A stretch of 64,000 bases of DNA from contig NZ_JASHKA010000002.1 in assembly GCF_030732845.1 (NCBI RefSeq), positions 417,107-481,106 on the forward strand. Reading direction: 5' to 3'. The position numbers were made by a program, and so were the translations under genes. This stretch comes from Roseibium sp. MMSF_3544. GTDB taxonomy: Bacteria > Pseudomonadota > Alphaproteobacteria > Rhizobiales > Stappiaceae. How positions within the stretch are numbered: the stretch's first letter is position 1; every line of letters starts with the position of its first letter. This document shows positions 19,293-28,560 of this stretch, piece by piece. A model generated the notes under the pieces. The model worked only from the letters and a program-made list of their open reading frames with translations, searched no databases and was not told the DNA's origin.

Positions 19293-20351
19293 AGCGGCTT
19301 GCCGGGAAAAAGCGATCAGGAACTCGGTCAGCGCTTCCAGTGAGCGAATATGTGTCCGCTCATACGCGTGAGACGAATCGACCCCGAATGTCATCAACGC
19401 CATGCGCGCATCAGTCCCTGAAAGCCGTGCGCTTGCTGCATCTGATTTGTAGAAGCGAAACACATCGCGGAGGACCGGCAACCCGGCCACTTTGCAGGTT
19501 GCCTCCATGTGCAGGCTTAGTTGGCGGTCATATGGGCCCGTCGCGTCGGCCATGCAGATCGTGAGACTGTCCTCACGGGTCTCCTGACCTTGCGCCACAA
19601 TACCAATGTCGAGCGCGACCAGATCGGCAATCGCCGGGCTCACCAATCCGGATGCGCCGGTGCCGATTTCCTCGCTCACAGTGAACATGAAGTGGACATC
19701 ACGCGCCGGTTTTGCGCCACCTGCGAGTTCTGATGCCGCGGTCAGCAGACAGGCGACGGCCGCTTTGTCGTCAAGGAAACGGGAGACAAGAAAACCGGTT
19801 TCAAGAAACTCCGGTTGCGGATCGATGGAAACGAAATCGCCCGGTTTAACGCCAAGATCGACTGCATCTTTGCGCGTATGAACGGCTGCGTCGATCCGCA
19901 GCTCCACTTCGTTCCACCCCACCGGTTGCGCATCAACCTCTTTGCCAAAGGCATGTCCTGATGCCTTGACAGGGAGGATAGTGCCCGTCAGCAGGCCGCC
20001 GTCTACGTGAACTTTCACCCTGGCGCCCTCAGCAAAGCGGGCCGACCACGTTCCGACCTGAACGACTTCAAGCCGACCGTTCGCTTTGACGCGTTTCACC
20101 TGAGCACCCAGCGTGTCGAGATGGGAAATAAATCCCAATGCTGGCGCAGATTGATCGGATCCGGCGAGACGCGCGATAAGCGAGCCGTCTCGTCTGCGAG
20201 TGACAGTCAGGCCAAGGTCGGCAAGCCGTCGTTCGACCTCGTAAGATATGTCCCCGCACATTCCGGTTGGGCTTGGGATTTCAAGCAAAGCCGACAAAGT
20301 TCGGCAGATGTGCTCTGAATATCCTGGGGCACTTGTCGTCAAGACATTCAC
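19287..20351 (-). CDS. M42 family metallopeptidase (glutamyl aminopeptidase/endoglucanase-like)
   Basis: About 354 residues. M42 features: LLEIPSPTGMCGDISYEVE, the metal-binding HLDTLGAQV, the RFLDDKAAVACLL motif holding the bridging Asp, VSEEIGTGAS with the catalytic Glu pair, and C-terminal GVDSSHAYERTH. Family members are aminopeptidases that process short peptides. GTG at 20351 is chosen, with GAGG about 12 nt upstream; a TTG at 20369 would add six residues. It is convergent with the M20 gene, so it may complete the peptide/amide degradation set of the second importer cluster. Confidence 0.8.
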   Translation of the reverse strand: MNVLTTSAPGYSEHICRTLSALLEIPSPTGMCGDISYEVERRLADLGLTVTRRRDGSLIARLAGSDQSAPALGFISHLDTLGAQVKRVKANGRLEVVQVGTWSARFAEGARVKVHVDGGLLTGTILPVKASGHAFGKEVDAQPVGWNEVELRIDAAVHTRKDAVDLGVKPGDFVSIDPQPEFLETGFLVSRFLDDKAAVACLLTAASELAGGAKPARDVHFMFTVSEEIGTGASGLVSPAIADLVALDIGIVAQGQETREDSLTICMADATGPYDRQLSLHMEATCKVAGLPVLRDVFRFYKSDAASARLSGTDARMALMTFGVDSSHAYERTHIRSLEALTEFLIAFSRQAAL

Positions 20352-20368
20352 CTTGGTTTCTCGCCTCA

Positions 20369-20401
20369 ATCACCCATTGAATGACTGAGCCGGTGGGTGA
20401 T
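20369..20401. repeat. Short inverted repeat between M42 gene and rhaA
   Basis: ATCACCCA and TGGGTGAT are perfect complements separated by 17 nt, in the gap between the two minus-strand genes. It could be a weak transcript end for rhaA or an operator for the M42 gene. There is no uridine tract. Confidence 0.35.
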
Positions 20402-20449
20402 GTCACCTGATTTCTGACTACGACGGTCTCCCGCTTGCTTCAACCGTGG

Positions 20450-21688
20450 CTAACCTCGGTCGGCAACACTTTCCTGATAAGCGCCGAGTTCACCGAGCAG
20501 CGCTGCGCCGGTTGGACGGTTGTGGCGATTGCAGAATTCCTCCCAGACAGCGCCAAAGGGCAGATCTTTCAGCTCTTCTGTCAGGACCAGCCGTTTTGTG
20601 AAATCGAGCGCAGTTTCGGCCTCACTTAGTTGTTTCAGCGGCAAAAGCATCGCTCTCAGGAGTGACTTTTGCATGTTTCGTGTGCCGATCACCCAGGCTG
20701 CAGTCCGGCTGATCGTCGCATCGAAAAAGTCGAGACCGATATGCGTCCTGCCAAGGAGATCCTCGCTCACCAATGCTTGTCCCATGGCGAGGATGTCATC
20801 GTTCAACAGGATCACGTGATCGCTGTCCCAGCGCATCGGTCTTGAGACGTGAAGGAGCAGTTCCTCAACCGACAGCGCCACCGAACTGAGCTTGTCGGCG
20901 ATGTTCTCGGTTGGATGGAAATGGCCCATGTCGAGGCAGAGCAGTGTGCCCTTGCGGATCGCGTAGCCGAGGTAGAACTCATGGCTGCCGACCGTGTAGG
21001 CCTCGACGCCGATGCCGAAAAGCTTGCTCTCGACCGCGTCACGCATGTGTGCCGGGTCGTGTCGCTCCAAGAGCATCGTGTCGAGCGACGCTTCGAGCCG
21101 GGCCCTCGGTGCCAGCCGGTCGATCGGCAGATCCTTCATGCCGTCGGGTACCCAGATATTATTGATCGCTGGAGACCCGAGCGCAGCGCCCATTGCCGCG
21201 GCAATCTCGCGCGTGCGTCGCCCGTGCTCGATCCAGAAGTCCCGGATCCCTTCATCGGGATGGGAAAGGGTGAGGTTATCGTCCGCTTTCGCGTGCGCAA
21301 AAAAAGTCGGATTAAAGTCAAGGCCAAGGTCCTGGTCCTTCGCCCAGTCGACCCACGACACAAAATGGCGATATTCGATCTCGTCGCGATCCGGCGCCTC
21401 GTTCGTATCCAGATACATTGCGTGAAGGTTCAGCCGGTGGCGACCCGGGATCATGGAATAAGCAAACTCCAGATCCGCCCGCAATTCGTCCGGTGTGCGA
21501 GCCCGGCCCGGATGGTTTCCTGTCGCCTGGATGCCGCCGCCGGAAGTACCGGTTTTCTGCTCGAAACCGACAACGTCATCACCTTGCCAGCAATGCATTG
21601 AGATCGGAATTTCACCCAAGCGGGTGATCGCAGCTTCCGTGTCAACACCCCACTCGCCAAACCGGGATTTTGCAGATTCGTAGGTCAT
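20450..21688 (-). CDS. rhaA: L-rhamnose isomerase, RhaA type
   Basis: Interconverts L-rhamnose and L-rhamnulose in the cytoplasm, the first intracellular step of rhamnose catabolism. 412 residues (E. coli RhaA is 419). Strong family stretches: ISMHCWQGDDVVGFE, GGIQATGNHPGRA, LNLHAMYL, GLDFNPTFFAH, NIWVPDGMKD, GHFHPTENI, HVSRPMRWDSDHV and IGLDFFDATISRTAAWVIG. The metal and catalytic Glu/Asp/His positions fall in these blocks. It lies 9 nt downstream of rhaD on the same strand, so the two form an operon divergent from the regulator and transporter genes. Confidence 0.95.
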   Translation of the reverse strand: MTYESAKSRFGEWGVDTEAAITRLGEIPISMHCWQGDDVVGFEQKTGTSGGGIQATGNHPGRARTPDELRADLEFAYSMIPGRHRLNLHAMYLDTNEAPDRDEIEYRHFVSWVDWAKDQDLGLDFNPTFFAHAKADDNLTLSHPDEGIRDFWIEHGRRTREIAAAMGAALGSPAINNIWVPDGMKDLPIDRLAPRARLEASLDTMLLERHDPAHMRDAVESKLFGIGVEAYTVGSHEFYLGYAIRKGTLLCLDMGHFHPTENIADKLSSVALSVEELLLHVSRPMRWDSDHVILLNDDILAMGQALVSEDLLGRTHIGLDFFDATISRTAAWVIGTRNMQKSLLRAMLLPLKQLSEAETALDFTKRLVLTEELKDLPFGAVWEEFCNRHNRPTGAALLGELGAYQESVADRG

Positions 21689-21697
21689 GACTTGGCT

Positions 21698-23800
21698 CTA
21701 CCGGGTGAAGGCCTGGACGTTGCCGGCATCGACATTGAGAATGTTGCCGGTCGATTTCGCGGATGCTTCCGACGCAAAGAAGTAGCTTGCCTCGGCAATG
21801 TCTTCCGGCAAGACGGATCGTTTCAATAGCGACCGCTGGCGGTAGTGCTCCTCCAGCTCAGAGGTTTCCTTGCCGTAGGCTTGTGCGCGTTCCTTCAGCC
21901 AGTCGCCTGACCATATCTTGGAACCGCGCAGGACCGCATCGGGATTGACCACATTGACGCGGATGCCGTCCGGCGCGCCTTCAAGGGCGAGGCAGCGGGC
22001 AAGATGCAGTTCTGAGGCTTTGGCCGTGCAATAGGCACTTGCGCCTGGCGAGGCGGCGAGGCCGTTCTTGGAGCCGATAAAGACGATCGAGCCGCCGATA
22101 CCTTGTGTCTTCATCATCTGGAACGCCGCGCGCGAGACCAGGAAATAGCCTGTCGACAAGATCGACATGTTGCGGTTCCACAATTCCAGAGTGGTCTCCT
22201 CGATTGGAGCCGACGAAGCAATACCGGCATTGGAAACCAGAATGTCGATGCCTCCGAACTCAAGCGCTGCGCGGGCAAAGCTGTCGGCCACGGCATCCTC
22301 GCTGGTGACATCCATTGTCACCGAGCGGACAACGTCGCCGGAATAACGGCTGGACAGGTTTTGAGTGGCGGCCGAAAGGGCATCGGCGTCGATGTCGGCA
22401 AGGACGACGCAAGCTCCTTCGCGCAGAAATCGTTCGGCTGTTGCGGAGCCGATGCCACCGGCTCCACCTGTTACAATCGCAACTTTGCCGGCAAGGCTTT
22501 TGGGTTTCGGCATGCGCTGAAGTTTCGCTTCTTCCAGCAACCAGTATTCGATGTCGAAGGCCTCTTGTTCTGGCAGGCCGCGATAGGTCGAGACGCTGGA
22601 CGCGCCGCGCATGACGTTGATGGCATTGGTGTAGAATTCGGCAGAAATGCGCGCCGTCGCCTTATCCTTGGCAAAGGTGATCATGCCGACGCCGGGCACC
22701 AGATAGACAACCGCATTCGGATTGCGCAAAGGCGGGCTGTCATCATGTTTGCAGCGGGCGTAATAGGCGGCGTAGTCATCCCGATAGGCCTCAATGGCCG
22801 CACCAAGGCCGGAAAGAGTGCCTTCGATATCCTGGCTTGAGGGATCGAAGTCGACAACCAGCGGACGGATCTTGGTTCTGAGGAAATGGTCCGGGCAGCT
22901 GGTGCCGAGCGCGGCAAGCGCTTCCATGTCTTTCGAGCAGACGAATTCCAGCACCGCGTCGCTGTCGTCGAAATGACCGACCAGATGTTGCGCGGCCGAC
23001 ACCATGCCGCGGATCGAAGGCATCAGTTTGGCTGCGACCGCGCGGCGTTCGGCCGGGGCGAGGGCGCGATGTTGCGAACCGCCGAAAGCGTCTTGGTCGG
23101 CGGTCTTGTCCTCGAACCAGGAAATGGCCTTGTTGATGATCTCAAGCGTGGTCTCGTAACAGGTTTTCGCGTCATCGGCCCAGGTGAAAAGACCGTGGCT
23201 TTCCAGAACGACACCGCGCGCCTCCGAGTTCTCCAGACAGAACTTTTCCAGCCACAGACCGAGTTCGTAGCCGGGCCGTTTCCAGGGCAGCCAGCCGATG
23301 TCATCACCGAATATTTCTTGCGTGATCGCCTTGCTGTCACTGGCGGCCGCAATCGCGATGATCGCATCGGGATGCATATGGTCGACGTGTTTCTGCGGAA
23401 CGTAGGCATGAAGCGGCGTGTCGATCGACGCTGCACGCGGGTTCAGATTGAAGGTGCAATGGGGCAGATAGCCGACCATCTCATCTTCGAATTCGACACC
23501 ACGATAGATCCCCTTCAGCGCACGCAGCTTATCCATGTAAAGCGTTGCAAAGCCGTCCATCTTGATCGTGCCGACATCGCCACCTGAGCCCTTTACCCAA
23601 AGCACTTCTGCCAACTCACCGGTGAGCGGATCCTTCTCCATCACTTTGGCAGAGGTGTTGCCACCGCCGTAGTTGGTGATGCGCTTGTCGGAGCCGAGAA
23701 GGTTGGACCGGTAGAGCAGCAGCTCCGCTTCGCTCATGTTGGAGGTTTTTTGTTCATCCCACAGATTGGCCAACCGGGACCCGGCAGCGGAATTCAACAT
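21698..23800 (-). CDS. rhaD: Bifunctional rhamnulose-1-phosphate aldolase / short-chain dehydrogenase
   Basis: 700 residues. The N-terminal class II aldolase domain (about 25-275) splits L-rhamnulose-1-phosphate into dihydroxyacetone phosphate and L-lactaldehyde; metal motifs HVDHMHPDA and LESHGLFTW are present. The C-terminal Rossmann dehydrogenase (from about residue 430: VAIVTGGAGGIGSA; active-site YCTAK) oxidises or reduces the lactaldehyde. This two-domain form is the one found in Rhizobium and Bacillus-type rhamnose loci. ATG at 23800 has GGGAGG immediately upstream; the in-frame extension to 23878 has no ribosome-binding site and runs into the regulatory inverted repeat. Confidence 0.95.
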   Translation of the reverse strand: MLNSAAGSRLANLWDEQKTSNMSEAELLLYRSNLLGSDKRITNYGGGNTSAKVMEKDPLTGELAEVLWVKGSGGDVGTIKMDGFATLYMDKLRALKGIYRGVEFEDEMVGYLPHCTFNLNPRAASIDTPLHAYVPQKHVDHMHPDAIIAIAAASDSKAITQEIFGDDIGWLPWKRPGYELGLWLEKFCLENSEARGVVLESHGLFTWADDAKTCYETTLEIINKAISWFEDKTADQDAFGGSQHRALAPAERRAVAAKLMPSIRGMVSAAQHLVGHFDDSDAVLEFVCSKDMEALAALGTSCPDHFLRTKIRPLVVDFDPSSQDIEGTLSGLGAAIEAYRDDYAAYYARCKHDDSPPLRNPNAVVYLVPGVGMITFAKDKATARISAEFYTNAINVMRGASSVSTYRGLPEQEAFDIEYWLLEEAKLQRMPKPKSLAGKVAIVTGGAGGIGSATAERFLREGACVVLADIDADALSAATQNLSSRYSGDVVRSVTMDVTSEDAVADSFARAALEFGGIDILVSNAGIASSAPIEETTLELWNRNMSILSTGYFLVSRAAFQMMKTQGIGGSIVFIGSKNGLAASPGASAYCTAKASELHLARCLALEGAPDGIRVNVVNPDAVLRGSKIWSGDWLKERAQAYGKETSELEEHYRQRSLLKRSVLPEDIAEASYFFASEASAKSTGNILNVDAGNVQAFTR

Positions 23801-23869
23801 TTTTTCCTCCCATGAAAGCCAGACAGCTCGCGTCTCATTGACTAGAAACTCGCTTGATCGGATCGGAAA

Positions 23870-23940
23870 GTCAATCAAAAACGATCATAAGCAATCATAT
23901 TGCACTGCAAAATGATTGTTTATGACATTTTTTGATTGAC
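23870..23940. promoter_or_regulatory. Large inverted repeat in the rhaD-rhaR divergent promoter, putative DeoR-type operator
   Basis: Left arm 23870-23898 and right arm 23912-23940 are each 29 nt and match as inverted repeats at 25 of 29 positions, around a 13-nt spacer. The ends are GTCAATCAAAAA and TTTTTTGATTGAC; the inner parts TCATAA-x-CAATCAT also match. Another TTTGATTG half-site follows at 23964-23971. Symmetric placement between rhaD (start 23800) and rhaR (start 23985) fits a site for the DeoR-family product controlling both directions. Confidence 0.75.
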
Positions 23941-23984
23941 ACTGACTGATATCAATGGAAACGTTTGATTGTTGGGAGGACCAC

Positions 23985-24791
23985 ATGCACGAGAAAGAGC
24001 GCCACAGGATCATTTTATCCGCAGTCCAGGATCGTCCGGTCGTGACCGTCCAGGAGCTGGTGGCGTTGACGGATTCCTCTGAAGCGACCATCCGCAGGGA
24101 CATTGCGCAGTTGCATGTTCAGAAAAAGCTGCGCCGGGTGAGGGGCGGTGCCGAATCCATTCACCCACCACAATTTGTCGGGCTCGCAGGGCGGCCTTTC
24201 AGCGTCAACGAAACGATCAACATCGCGCAGAAACGCGCAATTGCCCAAAAAGCAGTCGAGCTGTGCGAGGACGGCGATGCGATCATCGTCAATGGCGGAA
24301 CAACGACTTTCCAGATGGTGCATCCGCTGGCGACCAAACGCTGCCAGGTGTTCACCAACTCGTTCCCGATTGCTGAACACCTTTTAAAGAACTCCAAGAA
24401 CACCATCATGCTCTCCGGCGGCGTCATTTACCGCGAGCAAAACATCGTCCTGAGCCCGTTCGACAATGATGTAACCCGGAATTTTTATGCCACGCGCATG
24501 TTCATGGGCGCTCAGGGGCTCGGGCCCCTTGGTCTGATGGAAGCGGATCCGCTGTTGATCCAGGCCGAGCAGAAACTGATCGGCCAGGCCGATGAGTTGG
24601 TGGTGCTGGTGGATTCATCGAAATTCAGCGCAAGGTCAAGCCTGATCCTTTGCCCGCTGGAGCAGATTACGACGGTCATCACCGATGATGGCATTCCGGA
24701 CAGCGCGGCCAAGATGCTGGAACAGGCCGACATAAATCTGATCGTGGCGCCGGTGAGCGTCGCACAGAGCAAGGCACCCTCGAGCGGGTAG
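23985..24791 (+). CDS. rhaR: DeoR family transcriptional regulator of rhamnose genes
   Basis: 268 residues. The N-terminal DeoR helix-turn-helix (about 5-58; VTVQELVALTDSSEATIRRD) is followed by the DeoRC sugar-phosphate-sensing domain (EDGDAIIVNGGTTTFQM; FMGAQGLGPLGLMEADPLL; VDSSKFSARSS). ATG at 23985 has GGGAGG about 5 nt upstream; an in-frame ATG at 23955 overlaps the operator region. In Rhizobium leguminosarum the equivalent gene opens the rhaRSTPQUK operon, and the order here is the same. It most likely represses rhaDA and the transport operon until a rhamnose phosphate intermediate accumulates. Confidence 0.9.
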   Translation: MHEKERHRIILSAVQDRPVVTVQELVALTDSSEATIRRDIAQLHVQKKLRRVRGGAESIHPPQFVGLAGRPFSVNETINIAQKRAIAQKAVELCEDGDAIIVNGGTTTFQMVHPLATKRCQVFTNSFPIAEHLLKNSKNTIMLSGGVIYREQNIVLSPFDNDVTRNFYATRMFMGAQGLGPLGLMEADPLLIQAEQKLIGQADELVVLVDSSKFSARSSLILCPLEQITTVITDDGIPDSAAKMLEQADINLIVAPVSVAQSKAPSSG

Positions 24792-24934
24792 CCGGTCTTC
24801 TGCCGGACCTTGAGGAGGGGCGGCAGCTTTTGGAGCGACCCGGGTTTGGTGAATACCGGCACGATGCTCCAACACTCAAGAACGATCAAAATCCTGCATG
24901 CCTAGATCTGCAGGTTGATCTTAGGGAGGAAGCA

Positions 24935-25927
24935 ATGAAACTCTGGAAATCACTTCTGGCAGCAACCGCCATGGCCGCCGTTGCGATGGCAAGCCCCGCC
25001 CAGGCCGAGGACAAACGTATCGCCCTTGTGGTCAAGGCGCTGGGTATCGGCTTCTTTGAAGCGGCCGCCAAGGGTGCTGAGGAAGCCGCGAAGGAACTCG
25101 GCGGTGTCGAGATCATCTATACCGGCCCGACCGACACCACCGCCGAAGGTCAGATCGAGGTCATAAATGCGCTGATCGCACAAAAGGTCGACGCTATCGC
25201 GATCTCCGCCAACGATCAGGATGCGCTGGTTCCGGCCCTGAAAAAAGCCATGGACCGTGGCATCACCGTCATTTCCTGGGATTCAGGCGTTGCTCCGGAA
25301 GGCCGCCAGCTTCACCTAAACCCGTCATCCAATCCGCTGATCGGCAACATGATCATAAAGCTGGCCGCCGACCACCTGCCGGATGGCGGTGACGTCGCCG
25401 TTCTGTCTGCCTCCGCGACGGCCACGAACCAGAACACCTGGATCGAGGAAATGAACAAGGTCAAGGACAACTATCCGGGCATCAACGTTGTGGCGACGGT
25501 TTATGGTGATGATCTTGCCGACAAATCCTATCGCGAGGCCCAGGGCCTCATGCAGACCTATCCGGACCTGAAGGCGATCATTGCACCGACCTCTGTTGGT
25601 ATCGTTGCCGCCGCACAGGCTGTTTCAGATGCGGAGAAGGCCGGTCAGATCAATGTCACCGGCTTGGGGCTACCCTCCGAAATGGCCGGTCATATCGAGT
25701 CCGGTGCTTCGAAATCATTCGCGATCTGGAACCCGATTGACCTCGGTTATTCCGCAACCATGCTGGCATATAATCTGGCCGCTGGTAATGCCGAGGCCGG
25801 ACCTGGTGCGGAAATTCCGATGGGTCGCATGGGAACGCTGACGCTTGACGATAAAAATGAAGGCGCGATGGCGGATCCATTTGTCTACGACAGCTCCAAC
25901 ATCGACGACTTCAAGGACATTTTCTAA
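24935..25927 (+). CDS. rhaS: Rhamnose ABC transporter substrate-binding protein
   Basis: 330-residue periplasmic sugar-binding protein (LacI-like periplasmic binding fold). Sec signal peptide of about 23 residues ends in ASPAQA. Family-like segments are GIGFFEAAAKGAEEAAKEL, IEVINALIAQKVDAIAISAND and VISWDSGV. ATG at 24935 follows AGGGAGGA by about 5 nt. It is the first gene of the importer set; the 143-nt gap after rhaR may hold an internal promoter, but none is clear. Confidence 0.93.
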   Translation: MKLWKSLLAATAMAAVAMASPAQAEDKRIALVVKALGIGFFEAAAKGAEEAAKELGGVEIIYTGPTDTTAEGQIEVINALIAQKVDAIAISANDQDALVPALKKAMDRGITVISWDSGVAPEGRQLHLNPSSNPLIGNMIIKLAADHLPDGGDVAVLSASATATNQNTWIEEMNKVKDNYPGINVVATVYGDDLADKSYREAQGLMQTYPDLKAIIAPTSVGIVAAAQAVSDAEKAGQINVTGLGLPSEMAGHIESGASKSFAIWNPIDLGYSATMLAYNLAAGNAEAGPGAEIPMGRMGTLTLDDKNEGAMADPFVYDSSNIDDFKDIF

Positions 25928-25945
25928 GCTGGTCGCAACGACCTG

Positions 25946-27580
25946 ATGGAAAACAATGCAGGACCCGGTGCGTCGACCCCGGGTCCTCACCTCAACACAC
26001 CTAACACCGGGCTCCAGAATATGGTCATGCTTGCGAACGCGCAGGACAGTGCGGACAAGCATCCGCAATCGGGCGACGCCGTCAGCCCCGCATTGTCCCT
26101 CACTGGCATTTCCAAGTCCTTTCCGGGTGTGAAGGCGCTCAGCGACGTCTCGCTGGAGCTTTATCCCGGTGAAGTCACCGCGCTAGTTGGAGAAAATGGA
26201 GCCGGCAAATCCACGATCGTGAAGGTGCTGACCGGTATCTACCAGCCGGATGAAGGCGAGATCAGCATCGGTGGAACCCAGGTTACATTTCCGACGGCCC
26301 AGGATGCGGGAAGGGCGGGTGTCACCGCCATTCACCAGGAAACCGTGCTTTTCGATGATCTTTCGGTCGCGGAAAACATCTTTATCGGCCACGCGCCGAA
26401 AACGAAATTCGGTCTGATCGACCGCAGGGCAATGATCGACAGGGCACAAGCCCTGCTGGACCGGATTGGTGCCCGGATCGACCCGACAGTGACACTCAAG
26501 GATCTCGGCATCGCCAACAAGCACCTGGTGGCGATCGCCCGGGCGCTTTCCATCGATGCCCGCATTGTCATTATGGACGAGCCGACCGCATCTCTGTCGC
26601 ATAAGGAGATTGAGGAAACCTACGAACTGGTCGAACGGCTCAAGGCTGAAGGCAAGGCGATCCTGTTCATCAGCCACAAGTTCGATGAGATCTTCCGGAT
26701 CGCAGACCGTTACACCGTCTTCCGCGACGGCCAGATGGTTGGTGCCGGCAAGATCGCCGACGTGTCGAAACAGGAACTGGTCAAGTTGATGGTTGGCCGC
26801 TCGGTTGACCAGGTGTTCCCCAAGCGCAGTCCGCAGCTTGGCAATGAGGTCCTGAAAGTGGTTGGATATTCGCACCCAACCGAGTTCGAGGACATCGGCT
26901 TCTCCTTGCGCGCCGGCGAGATCCTAGGTTTTTACGGATTGGTCGGCGCAGGCCGCAGCGAGTTCATGCAGGCCCTCTTTGGCGTCACCAGACCGTCCAA
27001 GGGGGCGGTCCGGATCGACGACCAGATCGCGGTCATTCGAGACCCGAACGAAGCCATTGGCCACGGCATCGTCTATGTGCCTGAAGATCGCGGTAAACAG
27101 GGTGCAATCAAGGGGTTGCCGATCTTCCAGAACGTCTCGCTCCCCTCCTTGAAGGAAACCTCGCACAAGGGTTTCCTGCGGCTGGCCAAGGAATTCAAGC
27201 TTGCACGCGACTACACCCAGCGGCTCGATCTGCGCGCCGCGGCACTGGACCAGGATATCGGCGAGCTTTCCGGCGGCAACCAGCAGAAGGTGGTCATCGC
27301 CAAATGGCTGGCGACGAAACCACGTGTAATCATACTGGATGAGCCGACAAAAGGCATCGACATCGGCTCCAAGGCCGCCGTCCATGAATTCATGGCGGAG
27401 CTTGCCGCCGAGGGGCTTGCAGTCATCATGGTGTCTTCGGAAATTCCGGAAATTCTTGGCATGTCCGACCGTGTGATCGTCATGCGCGAAGGGCGTATTG
27501 CCGCTGAATATGAGGGCGACGACTTGTCGCCGGAGCATCTGGTGCGCGCCGCTGCCGGAATTACCGAGGTGCGCTCATGA
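25946..27580 (+). CDS. rhaT: Rhamnose ABC transporter ATP-binding protein (tandem ATPase)
   Basis: 544 residues with two ABC domains, as in RbsA/XylG-type sugar importers. First domain: Walker A GENGAGKST and Walker B VIMDEPTASLS. Second domain: degenerate Walker A GLVGAGRSE, signature LSGGNQQKV, Walker B IILDEPTKGID. The N-terminal 48 residues before the first domain are unusually long and low in structure. ATG at 25946 has no clear ribosome-binding site, so an internal ATG at 26021 or 26027 could be the real start. It overlaps rhaP by 4 nt. Confidence 0.92.
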   Translation: MENNAGPGASTPGPHLNTPNTGLQNMVMLANAQDSADKHPQSGDAVSPALSLTGISKSFPGVKALSDVSLELYPGEVTALVGENGAGKSTIVKVLTGIYQPDEGEISIGGTQVTFPTAQDAGRAGVTAIHQETVLFDDLSVAENIFIGHAPKTKFGLIDRRAMIDRAQALLDRIGARIDPTVTLKDLGIANKHLVAIARALSIDARIVIMDEPTASLSHKEIEETYELVERLKAEGKAILFISHKFDEIFRIADRYTVFRDGQMVGAGKIADVSKQELVKLMVGRSVDQVFPKRSPQLGNEVLKVVGYSHPTEFEDIGFSLRAGEILGFYGLVGAGRSEFMQALFGVTRPSKGAVRIDDQIAVIRDPNEAIGHGIVYVPEDRGKQGAIKGLPIFQNVSLPSLKETSHKGFLRLAKEFKLARDYTQRLDLRAAALDQDIGELSGGNQQKVVIAKWLATKPRVIILDEPTKGIDIGSKAAVHEFMAELAAEGLAVIMVSSEIPEILGMSDRVIVMREGRIAAEYEGDDLSPEHLVRAAAGITEVRS

Positions 27581-28560
27581 TCCCGCCCATTCTCAAGTCC
27601 CGTGAAGCGATCCTGGCCGGAGCAATTCTTGTGCTTGTGGTTGCGATCGCCTCGCGTTTTCCGGCCTTCGTCGCCCCGGCAAACCTTGTCAATGTCTTCA
27701 ACGACACGGCTCCGCTGATCATCCTGGCGCTCGGGCAGATGGTGGTGATCCTGACCCGCTGCATTGACCTTTCCGTCGCGGCCAACCTGGCGCTGACGGG
27801 CATGGTTGTGGCCATGTTGAATACGGTAGTGCCTGGTCTTCCCGTACCGGCAATCCTGGCAATCGCCATATGTCTCGGCGCGCTGATGGGGCTCTTCAAC
27901 GGGCTGCTCGTCTGGCGGCTGGATATCCCGCCAATCGTGGTAACGCTCGGCACCATGACAATTTACCGGGGCATCATCTTCGTGATTTCCGGTGGCGAGT
28001 GGATCAATGCGCATGAGATGAGCGATGCCTTCAAGGCGTTTCCGCGCGAGGTCGTTCTCGGCCTGCCGGTGCTCTCCTGGATCGCGCTCCTGGTGGTGCT
28101 GGGCTTTGTTGTCCTCATCGGGCGCACACCGCTCGGTCGGGCCTTCTTTGCCGTCGGCGGCAATCCACATGCGGCCGTCTATACCGGAATCAATGTCGGG
28201 CAGACCCAGTGTGCAGCCTACGTGATTTCCGGCGCGCTGGCCGGACTGACGGGTTACCTCTGGGTGGCGCGTTACGCGGTTGCCTATGTCGACATCGCCG
28301 GCGGGTTCGAACTGGAAGTGGTTGCGGCTTGCGTCATCGGCGGCATTTCGATCGCCGGCGGTATCGGCTCGGTCGGTGGAGCGCTGCTTGGAGCGTTGTT
28401 CCTTGGCATCGTCAAGAACGCTCTGCCGGTGATCAACATCTCGCCGTTCTGGCAGCTCGCGATTTCTGGAACCGCCATAATCATCGCGGTCGCCTTCAAC
28501 GCCACCTCCAGCCGGACCAAGGGCAGGGTGATCCTGAAGAAAGCGGAGCATGCGGCATGA
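27577..28560 (+). CDS. rhaP: Rhamnose ABC transporter permease
   Basis: 327-residue inner-membrane permease of the BPD_transp_2 (RbsC-like) family with about 9-10 membrane helices. Typical motifs: LALGQMVVILTRCIDLSVAA near residue 60 and GRAFFAVGGNPHAAVYTGI. ATGA overlaps at both ends indicate coupling with rhaT and rhaQ. It forms the channel with the second permease. Confidence 0.92.
   Translation: MIPPILKSREAILAGAILVLVVAIASRFPAFVAPANLVNVFNDTAPLIILALGQMVVILTRCIDLSVAANLALTGMVVAMLNTVVPGLPVPAILAIAICLGALMGLFNGLLVWRLDIPPIVVTLGTMTIYRGIIFVISGGEWINAHEMSDAFKAFPREVVLGLPVLSWIALLVVLGFVVLIGRTPLGRAFFAVGGNPHAAVYTGINVGQTQCAAYVISGALAGLTGYLWVARYAVAYVDIAGGFELEVVAACVIGGISIAGGIGSVGGALLGALFLGIVKNALPVINISPFWQLAISGTAIIIAVAFNATSSRTKGRVILKKAEHAA

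Noticed and set aside
27211..28551. 446-codon minus-strand open frame opposite rhaT/rhaP
   Set aside because: Charged, low-hydrophobicity complement of membrane-protein codons; typical shadow of a permease gene.
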